Part shown: positions 53,415 through 61,878 of the stretch, one piece after another
How the letters are laid out: each line of letters starts with the position of its first letter
How positions within the stretch are numbered: the first letter of the stretch is position 1
Assembly (NCBI RefSeq): GCF_001984155.1
Contig: NZ_MTQO01000048.1
Location: 186,001-250,000, forward strand
DNA from: Actinosynnema sp. ALI-1.44
GTDB lineage: Bacteria; Actinomycetota; Actinomycetes; Mycobacteriales; Pseudonocardiaceae
Length of the DNA: 64,000 nt
Reading direction: 5' to 3'
Position numbers and translations under genes: made by a program
Notes under the pieces: model-generated
What the model was told of the DNA's origin: nothing
Databases searched by the model: none
The model's input: the letters and a program-made list of their open reading frames with translations, nothing else

Positions 53415-54569
53415 ATGAGCCGACCGCACGAGCCGGAAATCGCGGTGCTCCGCGATTCGCTGGCCGCGCTCGGCCAGCCTTGGCAGGCCGGGGAAACCCG
53501 GTTGAGCCCGCTGGGAGACCGGGCACGCCGACTTCGACTCGGAGTGCCCGCACCGGCCCAGGCTGACATCGCCGCCCGCGCGGGGCTGGCCGAACGGCTC
53601 GTCGCCGAGGCGCTCGACGCCATCGGCCGCCCGGTGGTCGACGCGACCGCACCCGCGTCGACGTTGCCCAAGTCGTTCGACCTCAGGGATGTCGGCGGGC
53701 GCGACTTCGTGACCGCCGTCAGGGACCAGGGCAGTTGCGCGTCCAGCGTGGCCTTCGGCGTGCTGGCCGCGTTGGAGACCACCGCCGCGTTCACCCGCGG
53801 CGTGCCCGGTCTCGACCTGGACCTCGCCGAAGCGCACCTCTTCCACGGCCACGCCGCCGAACGCGGCTACACCAGCGAATCCGGCGCGTGGCCGGACGAC
53901 CTGCTCGACGACGCGGTGCGTGTCGGCGTCACCTTCGAGGACTACTTCCCGTACCAGGACGACGGTTCCGGCGCGGCCGATCCCGACTGGCCGAACCGGC
54001 TGGCCAAGGCGGCCGGGGTGACCGACCTGACCGGCAACCCCGCCGCGATCAAGCAGCACATCTTCGGATACGGCGCCGTGGCAGCGTGTCTCACCGTCCA
54101 CAGCGACTTCTTCCACTACCGCGCCGGCGTGTACAAGCCGACGACGGATCACCTGGTCGGCGGCCACTGCGTGGCGATCGTCGGCTGGGACGACGACGCG
54201 CAGTGCTGGATCGCGAAGAACTCGTGGGGCCCCGGCTGGGGCGAGAACGGCTTCTTCCGGATCGGCTACGGCGAATGCTTCATCGAGTGCTACCCCGGCA
54301 AGCGGTCGTCGGTTTTCGGTTGCACGGCAGTGCATCTGCGCGCCTGGTTGCCCGCACAGCGTGCGCTGCGACTGTTCGCCACGGCCAACGACGCCAACGG
54401 CTGGGCGTACCTGGAGAACGTCGGCTGGACGCACCTGGCCGATGGGCAGCACAGCACCACGAACAAGCTCGCGATGCTGATGAACGCCCGCGCGGGTGGC
54501 CATTCGGTCACGCCGTTCATCAACGGCAACGAACTTTCCACAGTGCAAATCGACCAGTTGATCGTCTAG
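53415..54569 (+). CDS. Papain-fold (C1A-like) protein with Ser in place of catalytic Cys
   Basis: A 384-residue protein from ATG 53415 (GGAGG 4 bases before; ATG 53412 is too close). Residue numbers below are counted from 53412. A helical N-terminal part (1-85) is followed by a C1A-like domain: RDQGSCASSVAF (104-115), GGHCVAIVGWD with His252, and KNSWGPGWGENGF with Asn270. In papain the elbow reads QGSCGSCWAF; here the second Cys is Ser112 (AGC), while Cys109 matches the structural Cys22. The His and Asn remain. So it is a C25S variant: either a serine hydrolase, a pseudoprotease or a binder. A C-terminal ~75-residue domain (ATANDANGWAYLENVGWTHL) is unknown. No signal peptide is seen, so it is probably cytosolic. 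Confidence 0.85.
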   Translation: MSRPHEPEIAVLRDSLAALGQPWQAGETRLSPLGDRARRLRLGVPAPAQADIAARAGLAERLVAEALDAIGRPVVDATAPASTLPKSFDLRDVGGRDFVTAVRDQGSCASSVAFGVLAALETTAAFTRGVPGLDLDLAEAHLFHGHAAERGYTSESGAWPDDLLDDAVRVGVTFEDYFPYQDDGSGAADPDWPNRLAKAAGVTDLTGNPAAIKQHIFGYGAVAACLTVHSDFFHYRAGVYKPTTDHLVGGHCVAIVGWDDDAQCWIAKNSWGPGWGENGFFRIGYGECFIECYPGKRSSVFGCTAVHLRAWLPAQRALRLFATANDANGWAYLENVGWTHLADGQHSTTNKLAMLMNARAGGHSVTPFINGNELSTVQIDQLIV

Positions 54570-55021
54570 AGATGCCACCGAGACGGGCCGAGGGGGGCCG
54601 CACAGCGGAGGTGGTGGCCGGCAGCTCGAGGGGGGTTGCCGGTCACCGTCTCCACACCGAGGAGAGAACACCCAATGGGACTCACCGGATTTGCCGAGGG
54701 GAAATCGGGGGCGCCGGGGGGATGGGGGCGGCGCGGGCCGGCCGGGCGGACAGCCACGGCCGGTCTGCGCCCACAAGATCCGAGTCACTCCGTCGTGGAC
54801 CACACCGGGGTAGACCACTCCGGCCATCGTGTCCCCCGACCGGGCGAGTGGCGATGAACTGCCTGATCACGGTCCGTCCACAGACGCCGTTACGTTCCGG
54901 CGAGATAGTCTATTCGGGTGACTTATGTATCCAGACGGCATCTCGCCGTTCATGTACTTCACGATGGTCGCGATACTTCCGTCGCCAGCTGAAGGACGAC
55001 ACCCGGGATGGGGTGGGCGTG
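54570..55021. other. Gap between the papain-like gene and the ECF sigma gene
   Basis: A 450-base stretch with one possible small ORF (54675-54857). It contains G-runs around 54590-54740 and a more A/T-rich segment at 54895-54970 that probably carries the sigma-operon promoter. No clear terminator is seen. Confidence 0.4.
54675..54857 (+). CDS. Possible 60-residue Gly/Arg/His-rich small protein
   Basis: An ORF from ATG 54675, 10 bases after GAGGAGAG, encodes a 60-residue peptide: Gly-rich and basic at first (MGLTGFAEGKSGAPGGWGRRG), then polar and His-containing (SVVDHTGVDHSGHRVP). No family is recognised. It sits between the papain-like gene and the ECF sigma gene on the same strand. It may be a small secreted or regulatory peptide, or chance; the composition is partly shadow-like. 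Confidence 0.3.
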   Translation: MGLTGFAEGKSGAPGGWGRRGPAGRTATAGLRPQDPSHSVVDHTGVDHSGHRVPRPGEWR

Positions 55022-55627
55022 GTGACTGACGTTCGAACCGCGGAGGCGGACCCGCCATGGGAGGGTCTGCACGGCGCCGAGCGCTATGCGGCGTGCCTGC
55101 ACGGCGCGAGAGCAGGCAGCCGGACCGCGCGGGCGACCCTGGTCAGGGATCTCACGCCCCTGGTCTGGCACGTCGCGCGGGGCAACGGTCTCGACCGCAC
55201 CAGCGCCGAAGACGTCGTGCAGACGGTCTGGCTGGCGCTGTTCAGCCACATCAACTCACTGGCCGAGCCGAAGGCGTTGGCGAGCTGGCTGATCACCACC
55301 ACCCGCAGGGAAGCACAGCGGGTGCGCACCAAGGGCGCGAACGACCTGCCGCTCACCGACGAGATGGCCGAGCAGCTGACAAGCACGCAGCCACACCCGG
55401 AAGACGAGGCACTGCGCGCGGACCGCGACACAAGGCTGTGGCGCGCGTTCAGCGAGCTGCCGGAGAAGTGCCAGGAACTGCTCAGGCTGACCGTACTCGC
55501 GGGGCGGACAGAATACCGCCTGGTAGCCGAGGCCATGCAGATGAAGCGTGGCAGCATCGGCCCGACCCGCGGCCGGTGCCTGACCACGCTGAGGGAGCTC
55601 TTGGACACCGAAGGGGGCGGCGGATGA
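55022..55627 (+). CDS. ECF-type sigma-70 factor
   Basis: A 201-residue sigma factor from GTG 55022 (GTG 55019 or 55013 also possible). Region 2 is ARATLVRDLTPLVWHVARGNGLDRTSAEDVVQTVWLALF; region 4 is FSELPEKCQELLRLTVLAGRTEYRLVAEAMQMKRGSIGPTRGRCL. It is a short factor with no C-terminal extension. The in-frame ORF upstream to 53735 is a shadow of the papain-like gene. It overlaps the next gene by 4 bases (ATGA), so the two are made together. Confidence 0.9.
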   Translation: MTDVRTAEADPPWEGLHGAERYAACLHGARAGSRTARATLVRDLTPLVWHVARGNGLDRTSAEDVVQTVWLALFSHINSLAEPKALASWLITTTRREAQRVRTKGANDLPLTDEMAEQLTSTQPHPEDEALRADRDTRLWRAFSELPEKCQELLRLTVLAGRTEYRLVAEAMQMKRGSIGPTRGRCLTTLRELLDTEGGGG

Positions 55628-56097
55628 CGAAGATCGATCCGACGGGAGGTCAGGCGTATCCCGACGACGCGATCCTCGCGGACCTGGACAGAATGATCGA
55701 CGAGTTCGACCCGCCCCCGGCGGGACTGGTCGAACGGATCCAGTTCGCCATCGCGCTGGAGGACCTGGACGTGGAGGTGGCCCGCTGGGTGCGGGCCGAC
55801 TCACTGGCCGGGGTGCGAGGCGGCGACCAGGGCACGATCACCTTCACCGTGAGCGACCTGACCGTGATGATCAACCTGACCAGGATCGGCGAGAACAACC
55901 GCATCGACGGTTGGTTGGTGCCTGCTGGCGAGCATTCGGTGGAGGTCCGGGTGGCCGAACACGGGTCACGGGAGACCACCGCGGACGAAGGCGGCAGGTT
56001 CGTCCTGGACGGCGTCCCCCGCGGCACGACGCAGATCATCATCCAGCTCGACGGACCGCCCGCACGGACCGTGGTCACTCCCACTGTCCTGCTCTAG
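55624..56097 (+). CDS. Putative sigma-partner protein with carboxypeptidase-regulatory-like fold
   Basis: A 157-residue soluble protein from ATG 55624. The N-terminal ~60 residues are acidic and helical (DDAILADLDRMIDEFDPPPAGLVERIQFAIALEDLDVEVARWV). The rest is beta-rich and ends in a pattern like the carboxypeptidase-regulatory-like/transthyretin fold (GRFVLDGVPRGTTQIIIQLDG). There is no zinc-binding HxxxCxxC and no membrane helix, so it is not a classical anti-sigma factor. Overlap with the sigma gene suggests it still controls or assists that factor (inference). Confidence 0.75.
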   Translation: MTKIDPTGGQAYPDDAILADLDRMIDEFDPPPAGLVERIQFAIALEDLDVEVARWVRADSLAGVRGGDQGTITFTVSDLTVMINLTRIGENNRIDGWLVPAGEHSVEVRVAEHGSRETTADEGGRFVLDGVPRGTTQIIIQLDGPPARTVVTPTVLL

Positions 56098-56277
56098 CAG
56101 AGACCTCGCCCCAAATCCGGACCACGAACAGTCCCCCACCCAACCCGGGGGGCGTCCCCGCTCCAGTCTATCGCCAACAGGGGCTGGTCCAAGGGGTTAC
56201 CGACCGGTTGTGGACAACTGGATTTGCCGAAGGGATCGTCGACGTGAAGCGCGGAGCAACCAGTGCCTACGCGCTTT

Positions 56278-58479
56278 TCACGCCTTGACCAACCGGGACA
56301 GGCTTTCCGGCAGCTCCGCCGGGTGGAGGACACCGAGTCGTTGTGTCGCACGGGTCAGCGCCACGTACAGGTCGTTCGCGCCTCGGGGTGAGCCGTCGAG
56401 GATGGCGGACGGATCGACGACCAGGACCGAGTCGAACTCCAGGCCCTTCGCCTGCCACACCGTCAGCACGGACACCTGGCTCTCCAGGTCGACGTCCGGT
56501 GTGACGCCGCCGAAGCCGTCGGGAACGATCACCGCCAGTCTTCCGTCGCCGATCTCGGCGGCTTCCTTGGCGATGATCTCCGGCAGCCCTGCCTCGATGT
56601 CCGCGACCTCGCGGTGCCAGGGGTCCACGCCGGAGTCCCGGACCGATGTCGGTGCGTCCGCGTCCGGGCCGAGGACGTCCGCGGCGACGGCCATGATCTC
56701 CGACGGTGTGCGGTAGTTGACGGTCAAGTGCTCCATTCGCCAGCGGTCCTCGACGTACGGCGCCAGTACGGCGTCCCACGAGGTTGTTCCCGCTGGGTCG
56801 CCGGTCTGGGCCACGTCGCCGACGAGGGTCATGGATCGACTGGGGCATCTGCGCATCAGCACACGCCAGGCCATCGCCGACAGCTCCTGTGCCTCGTCCA
56901 CGATCACGTGCCCGAAGGTCCACTCGCGGTCGTCCGCGGCTCGTTCGGCCGCTGTGCGGTGGTCGACTTCCTCGTGCCGTCCGGCCAGTCTGCCCGCGTC
57001 GATCAGGTCGGTGGCCATCAGGATCTCGGGGTCGGCTTCGTCGTGCAGGTCGAGGATGTCGAGTACGCCGCTGGCGTAGTCGATTTCCTCCTGGCGCCTG
57101 CGTTCCTCGGCCGCCTTGGCCTTCGAGTCGTCGATGCCCAGCAGCTCAGCGGCCTCGTCGAGCAGTGCCGCGTCCGCCACCGTCCAGCCGCCTGGTTGTC
57201 TTTCCAGTTCGGGGAAGCCGGGCGCCGCGGACGCCAGCAGGTCCGGCGAGGCGAACAGGTCCTCCAGCAGTTCCTGCGGGGTCAGGATCGGCCAGAGCCA
57301 GTCGATCGCCTCCTGCACCTCGGCCGACTCGCGCAGCTCGCGCTTGATCTCCTCGATGTCGGCGTCCTCGAGCAAGTTCGCGCCGCCCAACGGGTCCGAG
57401 CCGATCCGCTCGGCGTACTGGCGGGCGAGCGCGTCGAGGATCGTCGGCACGATCAACGGTTTGGCCTTGTTGTGCACGCGCCGCGAGCGCCGCGCGACGG
57501 CACGGGCCTGGACGCAGGTCTTCTTGTCCAGCTTGAGGATCTCGCGTTCGAACTCGATCTCGATGTGCTCGTCGGGCACGCGCTGGCGGTCGCGCACGGC
57601 CGCTTTGAGCACGTCGACCATCCCGACGCGGCCCTTGATCTCGGCGATGTGCACGGGTTCCGTGCGCGACGGTTCGACGCCGGGGAACAGTTCGCCCACT
57701 GTGGACAGCAGGACACCGGTCTCACCGAGCGACGGCAGCACCTGGCCGATGTAGCGCAGGAATGTGGCGTTCGGGCCGACGACGAGCACACCGCGCCGGG
57801 ACAACTGCTCGCGGTACGTGTACATCAGGTAGGCCGCGCGGTGCAGCGCGACCGCTGTCTTCCCCGTCCCCGGTCCGCCTTGCACGACAAGGACTCCGTT
57901 CAGGCCGGACCGGATGATCTTGTCCTGTTCCGCCTGGATGGTCTGCACGATGTCGTTCATCCGGCCGGTGCGGTTGGCGTTCACGGCGGCGAGCAGCGCC
58001 GCCTCGCCGGTCAGTCCTTCGTGCCGGGTCGGGTCGGCGGCGTCGAGGTCGAGCACCTCGTCGTCGATCGCGGTGACCTTGCGCATGCTGGTGCGGATGT
58101 GCCTGCGGCGGCGCACGCCGTCCGGCGCCGCGGCGGTCGCGAGGTAGAACGGCCGGGCGGCGGGGGCACGCCAGTCCATCAGCAGCGGCTCGTAGTCGGC
58201 GTCCTCGTCGAATATGCCGATCCGGCCGATGTGCTGGTGTGTTTCGTCGTCGAAATCGAGACGACCGAAGCACAGTCCGTTCTCGACCGAGTTGTACTGC
58301 GCCAGTTGCTGCGAGTACATGACGTTCGCGGCTTCCCGCTCGGTGCGCGCCTGCGGGGTGCCGCTGGAATCCTTGAGCACCTTGGCCAACTGCTCGGCGG
58401 TCCGCGCACGCAGATCGTCGAGACGGCCGTACAGCATCGAGACGACCTGTTGTTCCAGCTCGATTTCCCCGCTTGACAA
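56278..58479 (-). CDS. helR: HelD/HelR-type RNA polymerase recycling ATPase
   Basis: A 733-residue UvrD-like SF1 protein of the actinobacterial HelD class. An N-terminal coiled-coil arm occupies ~1-60 (ELEQQVVSMLYGRLDDLRARTAEQLAKVLKD). Motif I is QGGPGTGKTAVA, motif II VIVDEAQELS, and motif VI lies in YVALTRATQRLGVL. HelD proteins displace stalled RNA polymerase from DNA and in actinomycetes can confer rifampicin tolerance. The start is TTG 58479 behind AAAGGA. I found no rifampicin-associated element upstream. A DNA helicase function is possible but less likely given the arm and length. Confidence 0.88.
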   Translation of the reverse strand: MSSGEIELEQQVVSMLYGRLDDLRARTAEQLAKVLKDSSGTPQARTEREAANVMYSQQLAQYNSVENGLCFGRLDFDDETHQHIGRIGIFDEDADYEPLLMDWRAPAARPFYLATAAAPDGVRRRRHIRTSMRKVTAIDDEVLDLDAADPTRHEGLTGEAALLAAVNANRTGRMNDIVQTIQAEQDKIIRSGLNGVLVVQGGPGTGKTAVALHRAAYLMYTYREQLSRRGVLVVGPNATFLRYIGQVLPSLGETGVLLSTVGELFPGVEPSRTEPVHIAEIKGRVGMVDVLKAAVRDRQRVPDEHIEIEFEREILKLDKKTCVQARAVARRSRRVHNKAKPLIVPTILDALARQYAERIGSDPLGGANLLEDADIEEIKRELRESAEVQEAIDWLWPILTPQELLEDLFASPDLLASAAPGFPELERQPGGWTVADAALLDEAAELLGIDDSKAKAAEERRRQEEIDYASGVLDILDLHDEADPEILMATDLIDAGRLAGRHEEVDHRTAAERAADDREWTFGHVIVDEAQELSAMAWRVLMRRCPSRSMTLVGDVAQTGDPAGTTSWDAVLAPYVEDRWRMEHLTVNYRTPSEIMAVAADVLGPDADAPTSVRDSGVDPWHREVADIEAGLPEIIAKEAAEIGDGRLAVIVPDGFGGVTPDVDLESQVSVLTVWQAKGLEFDSVLVVDPSAILDGSPRGANDLYVALTRATQRLGVLHPAELPESLSRLVKA

Positions 58480-58493
58480 ACCGCATTCCTTTC

Positions 58494-58559
58494 GCTATTG
58501 TCACGCTATAGCTGAAAACGCTGGCGTGTTTCTGTGTGCCCGCGAACATTCACAATAGC
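58494..58559. promoter_or_regulatory. Spaced inverted repeat GCTATTGT / ACAATAGC between divergent genes
   Basis: GCTATTGT (58494-58501) is matched by ACAATAGC (58552-58559), 50 bases apart, in the gap between helR and the small membrane gene. The spacing fits two operator halves or two divergent promoters. Confidence 0.4.
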
Positions 58560-58592
58560 AGTCACTATGGGGGATCGCACTAAGCTCCTCCC

Positions 58593-58925
58593 ATGGAAGA
58601 CGCTCCCCTGGAAGATGAAGGGCCTTCGCCCAATACCGGTGCCGCGCGGCTGGTCGTCCTGCTGTGCGCGTTCGGACTGGCCACAGTCGGTGCGTTCAGC
58701 GCTTTCTTCGCCACCGAGATCCTGGCCGCCGTGCTCGGCGCATCCTCCCGCCCCAGCACGGGCGCGTTGATCCTGTGCGCACTCGTACCGATCGTGGCGG
58801 CGGTGGGCGCGGTCCTCGTTTCCATACGTGTCAAGGCAATGGGCAAAGTCCTCGCGCTGGGCTGCGGCACGCTGATCCTCGGCGCGATGGCGACGACGCT
58901 GCTGATGGTGATCATCGCCGCGTGA
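58593..58925 (+). CDS. Small polytopic membrane protein
   Basis: A 110-residue protein with an acidic N-terminus (MEDAPLEDEGPSP) and three hydrophobic helices at about 20-42, 53-76 and 85-109. No family is recognised. It is divergent from helR. It converges on the TetR gene (3-base gap). Confidence 0.6.
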   Translation: MEDAPLEDEGPSPNTGAARLVVLLCAFGLATVGAFSAFFATEILAAVLGASSRPSTGALILCALVPIVAAVGAVLVSIRVKAMGKVLALGCGTLILGAMATTLLMVIIAA

Positions 58926-58928
58926 TCG

Positions 58929-59522
58929 TCACGGCTTGAGACCACGCAATGCCGTGTCCACGACCTGATCGACGTACTCATGCGTCAACGGACCGGTGCG
59001 CTGGAGCCACCGGTTGAGGATCGGCCCGAACAACAAGTCGATCGCCACGTCGAGATCGACGTCCTCGGCCACCTGCCCGGCGCGCTGCGCCGCGCGGAGG
59101 CGGTCGCGCTTCAACTCCCGCATCGGCTCGTCCAGCCGCTGCGCGTAGTCCGCCGCCAGTGCGGGGTCGTGAACGATCTCGGTGTGCAGCGCCCGCATGG
59201 GCAGGTCGTAGCTCGGCTCCCGTAGTTCGTCCACAGTGGCCCGTAGCACCAGCTTCATGTCGGCGGCCAGGTCACCCGTGTCGGGCAACACCCCCTCCTG
59301 CTCGTCGGTGGTGAGCGAGAGGAAGGCGTCGAAGAGGATCGACCCCTTCGACGGCCACCAGCGGTAGATCGTCTGCTTGCCGACGCCCGCGGCTGTGGCG
59401 ATGCCCTCGATCGTGAGCTTCGCGTAGCCGACTTTGCCCACCAGGTCGAGCGCGGCGGTGAGGATGGCTCGCCGCGCGGTCTCGCTGCGGCGACTGGCAT
59501 CAGGGGTGGCCTTCTGTGACAC
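58929..59522 (-). CDS. TetR-family transcriptional regulator
   Basis: A 197-residue TetR repressor from GTG 59522 (GTG 59531 also possible). Helix-turn-helix ETARRAILTAALDLVGKVGYAKLTIEGIATAAGVGKQTIYRWWPSKGSIL. The C-terminal part with YAQRLDEPMRELKRDRLRAA fits the TetR_C_11-like group. It is divergent from an SDR gene, and two operator-like repeats flank the SDR promoter, so it likely represses that gene and itself. Confidence 0.92.
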   Translation of the reverse strand: MSQKATPDASRRSETARRAILTAALDLVGKVGYAKLTIEGIATAAGVGKQTIYRWWPSKGSILFDAFLSLTTDEQEGVLPDTGDLAADMKLVLRATVDELREPSYDLPMRALHTEIVHDPALAADYAQRLDEPMRELKRDRLRAAQRAGQVAEDVDLDVAIDLLFGPILNRWLQRTGPLTHEYVDQVVDTALRGLKP

Positions 59523-59550
59523 GCCTCGCACCCTAGCACGCGACGAGACG

Positions 59551-59623
59551 AGACGTTCCGTCTTGACAGGCGCGGTCGGCCATGTACAGTTCACCCCGTG
59601 AACGAGACGGAACGGTTCGTCTC
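59551..59623. promoter_or_regulatory. TetR operators flanking the SDR promoter
   Basis: AGACGTTCCGTCT (59551-59563) is a perfect inverted repeat. GAGACGGAACGGTTCGTCTC (59604-59623) has GAGACG/CGTCTC arms. Between them, on the plus strand, TTGACA (59563-59568), 16-base spacer, TACAGT (59585-59590) is a near-consensus promoter for the SDR gene. One operator overlaps the -35 and the other lies past the transcription start, a repression layout. Confidence 0.75.
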
Positions 59624-59642
59624 GCCAGTGAAGGGACCACGA

Positions 59643-60494
59643 ATGACCTCAGGTGCTACCGAATCCCGCGTCTGGTTCATCACCGGTGCGAGCCGCGGTC
59701 TCGGCCGAGCCTTCACCGACGCCGCACTGGCGGCCGGTGACAAGGTTGTCGGCGCCGCACGGGACGTCTCACCGCTCGGCGACCTCGTCGAGCAGCACCC
59801 GGACCGCGTGCTGGCGCTGAGCGTCGACGTGACGGACCGCTCGGCCGTCTTCGAAGCCGTCGGCAAAGCCGCACAGCACTTCGGCAGGCTCGATATCGTC
59901 GTGAACAACGCCGGGGCGCTGTTCGCCGGAATGGTCGAGGAGTTCACCGAAGAACAGGCCCGCGCCCAGTTCGACCTCAACTTCTTCGGCGCGCTCTGGG
60001 TCAACCAGGCCGTCATGCCGCAGCTGCGCAGCCAGGGCAGCGGGCACATCGTGCAGATCTCCAGCATCGGCGCGCTCGGTGCCTTCCCCAGCACCGGGCT
60101 GTACAGCGCCAGCAAGTTCGCGCTGGAGGGCATGAGCGAGGCACTGGCGGCCGAGGCGGCTCAGTTCGGCGCGAAGCTCACGATCGTCCAACCGGGCGGC
60201 TACTGGACGGACCTCTACACCAACACCACGGCGACCACCCCGAACCCGGTCTACGACTCGCTGCGCGAGGAACTGGCCAAGCAGTGGGCGGAGGGATCGA
60301 TCGACAGCGAGCCCCGACTGGCCGCGGAAGCGTTGATGAAGCTCGTCGACAGCGACAACCCACCGCTGCGGCTGCTGCTCGGCAACATGGTCTACGACCT
60401 CGCGTTCGACATCTCCCAGCAGCGCATGAACACGTGGTCCGGCTGGGAAGAGGTCAGCCGCGCGGCCGAAAAGGCCGTTCCCGCACCGAACTGA
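59643..60494 (+). CDS. Short-chain dehydrogenase/reductase
   Basis: A 283-residue SDR oxidoreductase from ATG 59643 (AAGGGA upstream; GTG 59598 would put the operator inside the coding sequence). Cofactor loop TGASRGLG, NNAG motif, catalytic Ser in ISSIGA, Tyr-x-x-x-Lys in YSASKFALEG. Substrate unknown; resembles ketoreductases of the classical SDR type. Controlled by the divergent TetR. Confidence 0.93.
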   Translation: MTSGATESRVWFITGASRGLGRAFTDAALAAGDKVVGAARDVSPLGDLVEQHPDRVLALSVDVTDRSAVFEAVGKAAQHFGRLDIVVNNAGALFAGMVEEFTEEQARAQFDLNFFGALWVNQAVMPQLRSQGSGHIVQISSIGALGAFPSTGLYSASKFALEGMSEALAAEAAQFGAKLTIVQPGGYWTDLYTNTTATTPNPVYDSLREELAKQWAEGSIDSEPRLAAEALMKLVDSDNPPLRLLLGNMVYDLAFDISQQRMNTWSGWEEVSRAAEKAVPAPN

Positions 60495-60674
60495 CGACGT
60501 CAGTGTGCTCCGCGGTCACACCGCTCGCGTGACGGATACGACGCCGGCAACCGAGGCGGGAGTGAGGTTGCCGCCAGTACTTCGACCGATGCGGGTACTG
60601 ATGGCCGCGCTCGTAGTTTTCCGACCAGCAACGCCGCCGTGGTGGCGGCGGGGTCCGAGAGGAGTGACGACGAG

Positions 60675-61130
60675 ATGAGCGGAACCACGAACCTGGGCCA
60701 GGACGCCGAACTGGCCGCGTTGGACCGGCTGGTCGGTACGTGGCAGGTCACCGGCGGCGCCGAGGGCACGGTCACCTACCGATGGTTGGCAGGCGGCCAC
60801 TTCCTGATCCAGGACGTCGACCTCGAGCAGTACGGCGAGCGGATCACGGGCATCGAGGTGATCGGCCGGGAACGCCCGTTCGGCGCCGAACAGGCGAGCG
60901 AGGACATCAAAAGCCGCTTCTACGGCAACAAGGGCGACACGCTGGACTACGTCTACGAACTGGACGGCGACGTCCTGACCATCTGGGGCGGGGAGAAGGG
61001 CTCACCCGCCTACATGCGGTCGACGTTCAACGACACCGGTGACGTCCTCGCCGGAGCGTGGGTCTATCCGGGCGGCGGTGGCTACGAAACCACGAGCACC
61101 CGGATCACGCCGAAGGACGCGAACAGCTGA
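60675..61130 (+). CDS. DUF1579-like lipocalin-type protein
   Basis: A 151-residue soluble protein from ATG 60675 (GAGGAG 10 bases before; ATG 60639 is possible). The pattern LDRLVGTWQVTGGAEGTVTYRWLAGGHFLIQDVD resembles DUF1579/heme-nitrobindin-like beta-barrels of unknown function. No motif allows a reaction to be named. It is followed by a DHFR-like gene on the same strand. Confidence 0.65.
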   Translation: MSGTTNLGQDAELAALDRLVGTWQVTGGAEGTVTYRWLAGGHFLIQDVDLEQYGERITGIEVIGRERPFGAEQASEDIKSRFYGNKGDTLDYVYELDGDVLTIWGGEKGSPAYMRSTFNDTGDVLAGAWVYPGGGGYETTSTRITPKDANS

Positions 61131-61220
61131 CAACCCCGACCTGGTCAGCAGTCAGCGCACTCCGGCGATCGCGTTGTGCGGCTCTGCTCGTGGTGCCGAA
61201 CAGAACAGAAGGAGAACCAC

Positions 61221-61838
61221 ATGTCCGAAACCGGTTCCGATCGGACGGGCCGCAGGGTGGGGGCCGAGGTCGCCGTGTCGATGGACGGATACAGCAGCAC
61301 CGGTCCTGAAGACGACATGAGCTGGGCGATGGACCACATCTCGAGCGGGCAGAGCGAGATCCACTACGAGGGGATCTGGCGAGGGGTGAGCACCGCGGTC
61401 CTCGGCAGGACGAACTGGGAGGGTTTCACGTCCGTGTGGCCGGCGATCACGAGCGATCCGACCAGTTCGGCCCGGACTCGTGAGCTCGGCACCTGGCTGG
61501 CCACAGTCGAGAAGGTCGTCTTCTCCACGACTCTGCGGCAGGAGGACCTGGAGAAGTCGGAATGGACCAACGCTCGGGTCTCGGCGGACGTCGTGTCAGA
61601 GGTCGGCGCACTCAAGAACCGACCGGGTCGGGACATCCTCGTGCTCAACAGCGCGAGCATCATCCAAACCCTGCTGCGGGCAGACCTGATCGACGACCTC
61701 TACCTGACCGTGGTGCCGTCGACCCTGGGCAGCGGGCGCCGAGTACTCCCTGACGACTACGCGTCCACATGGCAACTGGCCGGCGCCACGACGTTTCCGT
61801 CATCTGGAGCGGTCGCGCTGCACTACCGGCGTCCTTGA
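61221..61838 (+). CDS. Dihydrofolate reductase/RibD C-terminal family protein
   Basis: A 205-residue protein of the RibD C-terminal/dihydrofolate-reductase-like family: VAVSMDGYSS, AVLGRTNWEGF, VFSTTLRQEDLEKSEW, LVLNSASIIQTLL and DDLYLTVVPSTLGSGRRVL. Members of this type are widespread in actinobacteria and mostly of unknown substrate. ATG 61221 follows AGAAGGAGA. Confidence 0.88.
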   Translation: MSETGSDRTGRRVGAEVAVSMDGYSSTGPEDDMSWAMDHISSGQSEIHYEGIWRGVSTAVLGRTNWEGFTSVWPAITSDPTSSARTRELGTWLATVEKVVFSTTLRQEDLEKSEWTNARVSADVVSEVGALKNRPGRDILVLNSASIIQTLLRADLIDDLYLTVVPSTLGSGRRVLPDDYASTWQLAGATTFPSSGAVALHYRRP

Positions 61839-61878
61839 AAGGGGAACCCGCGCCGATGAAGGTTGTTACTGTTCACGG

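Noticed and set aside
53735-55021. Long plus-strand frame joined to the ECF sigma factor
   Set aside because: It runs through the papain-like gene in another frame and is Arg-rich, a shadow; only the last 201 residues are the sigma factor.
58480-58592. Rifampicin-associated element upstream of the HelR-like gene
   Set aside because: I looked for the known GGGGCTTGC-type inverted repeat and did not see it.
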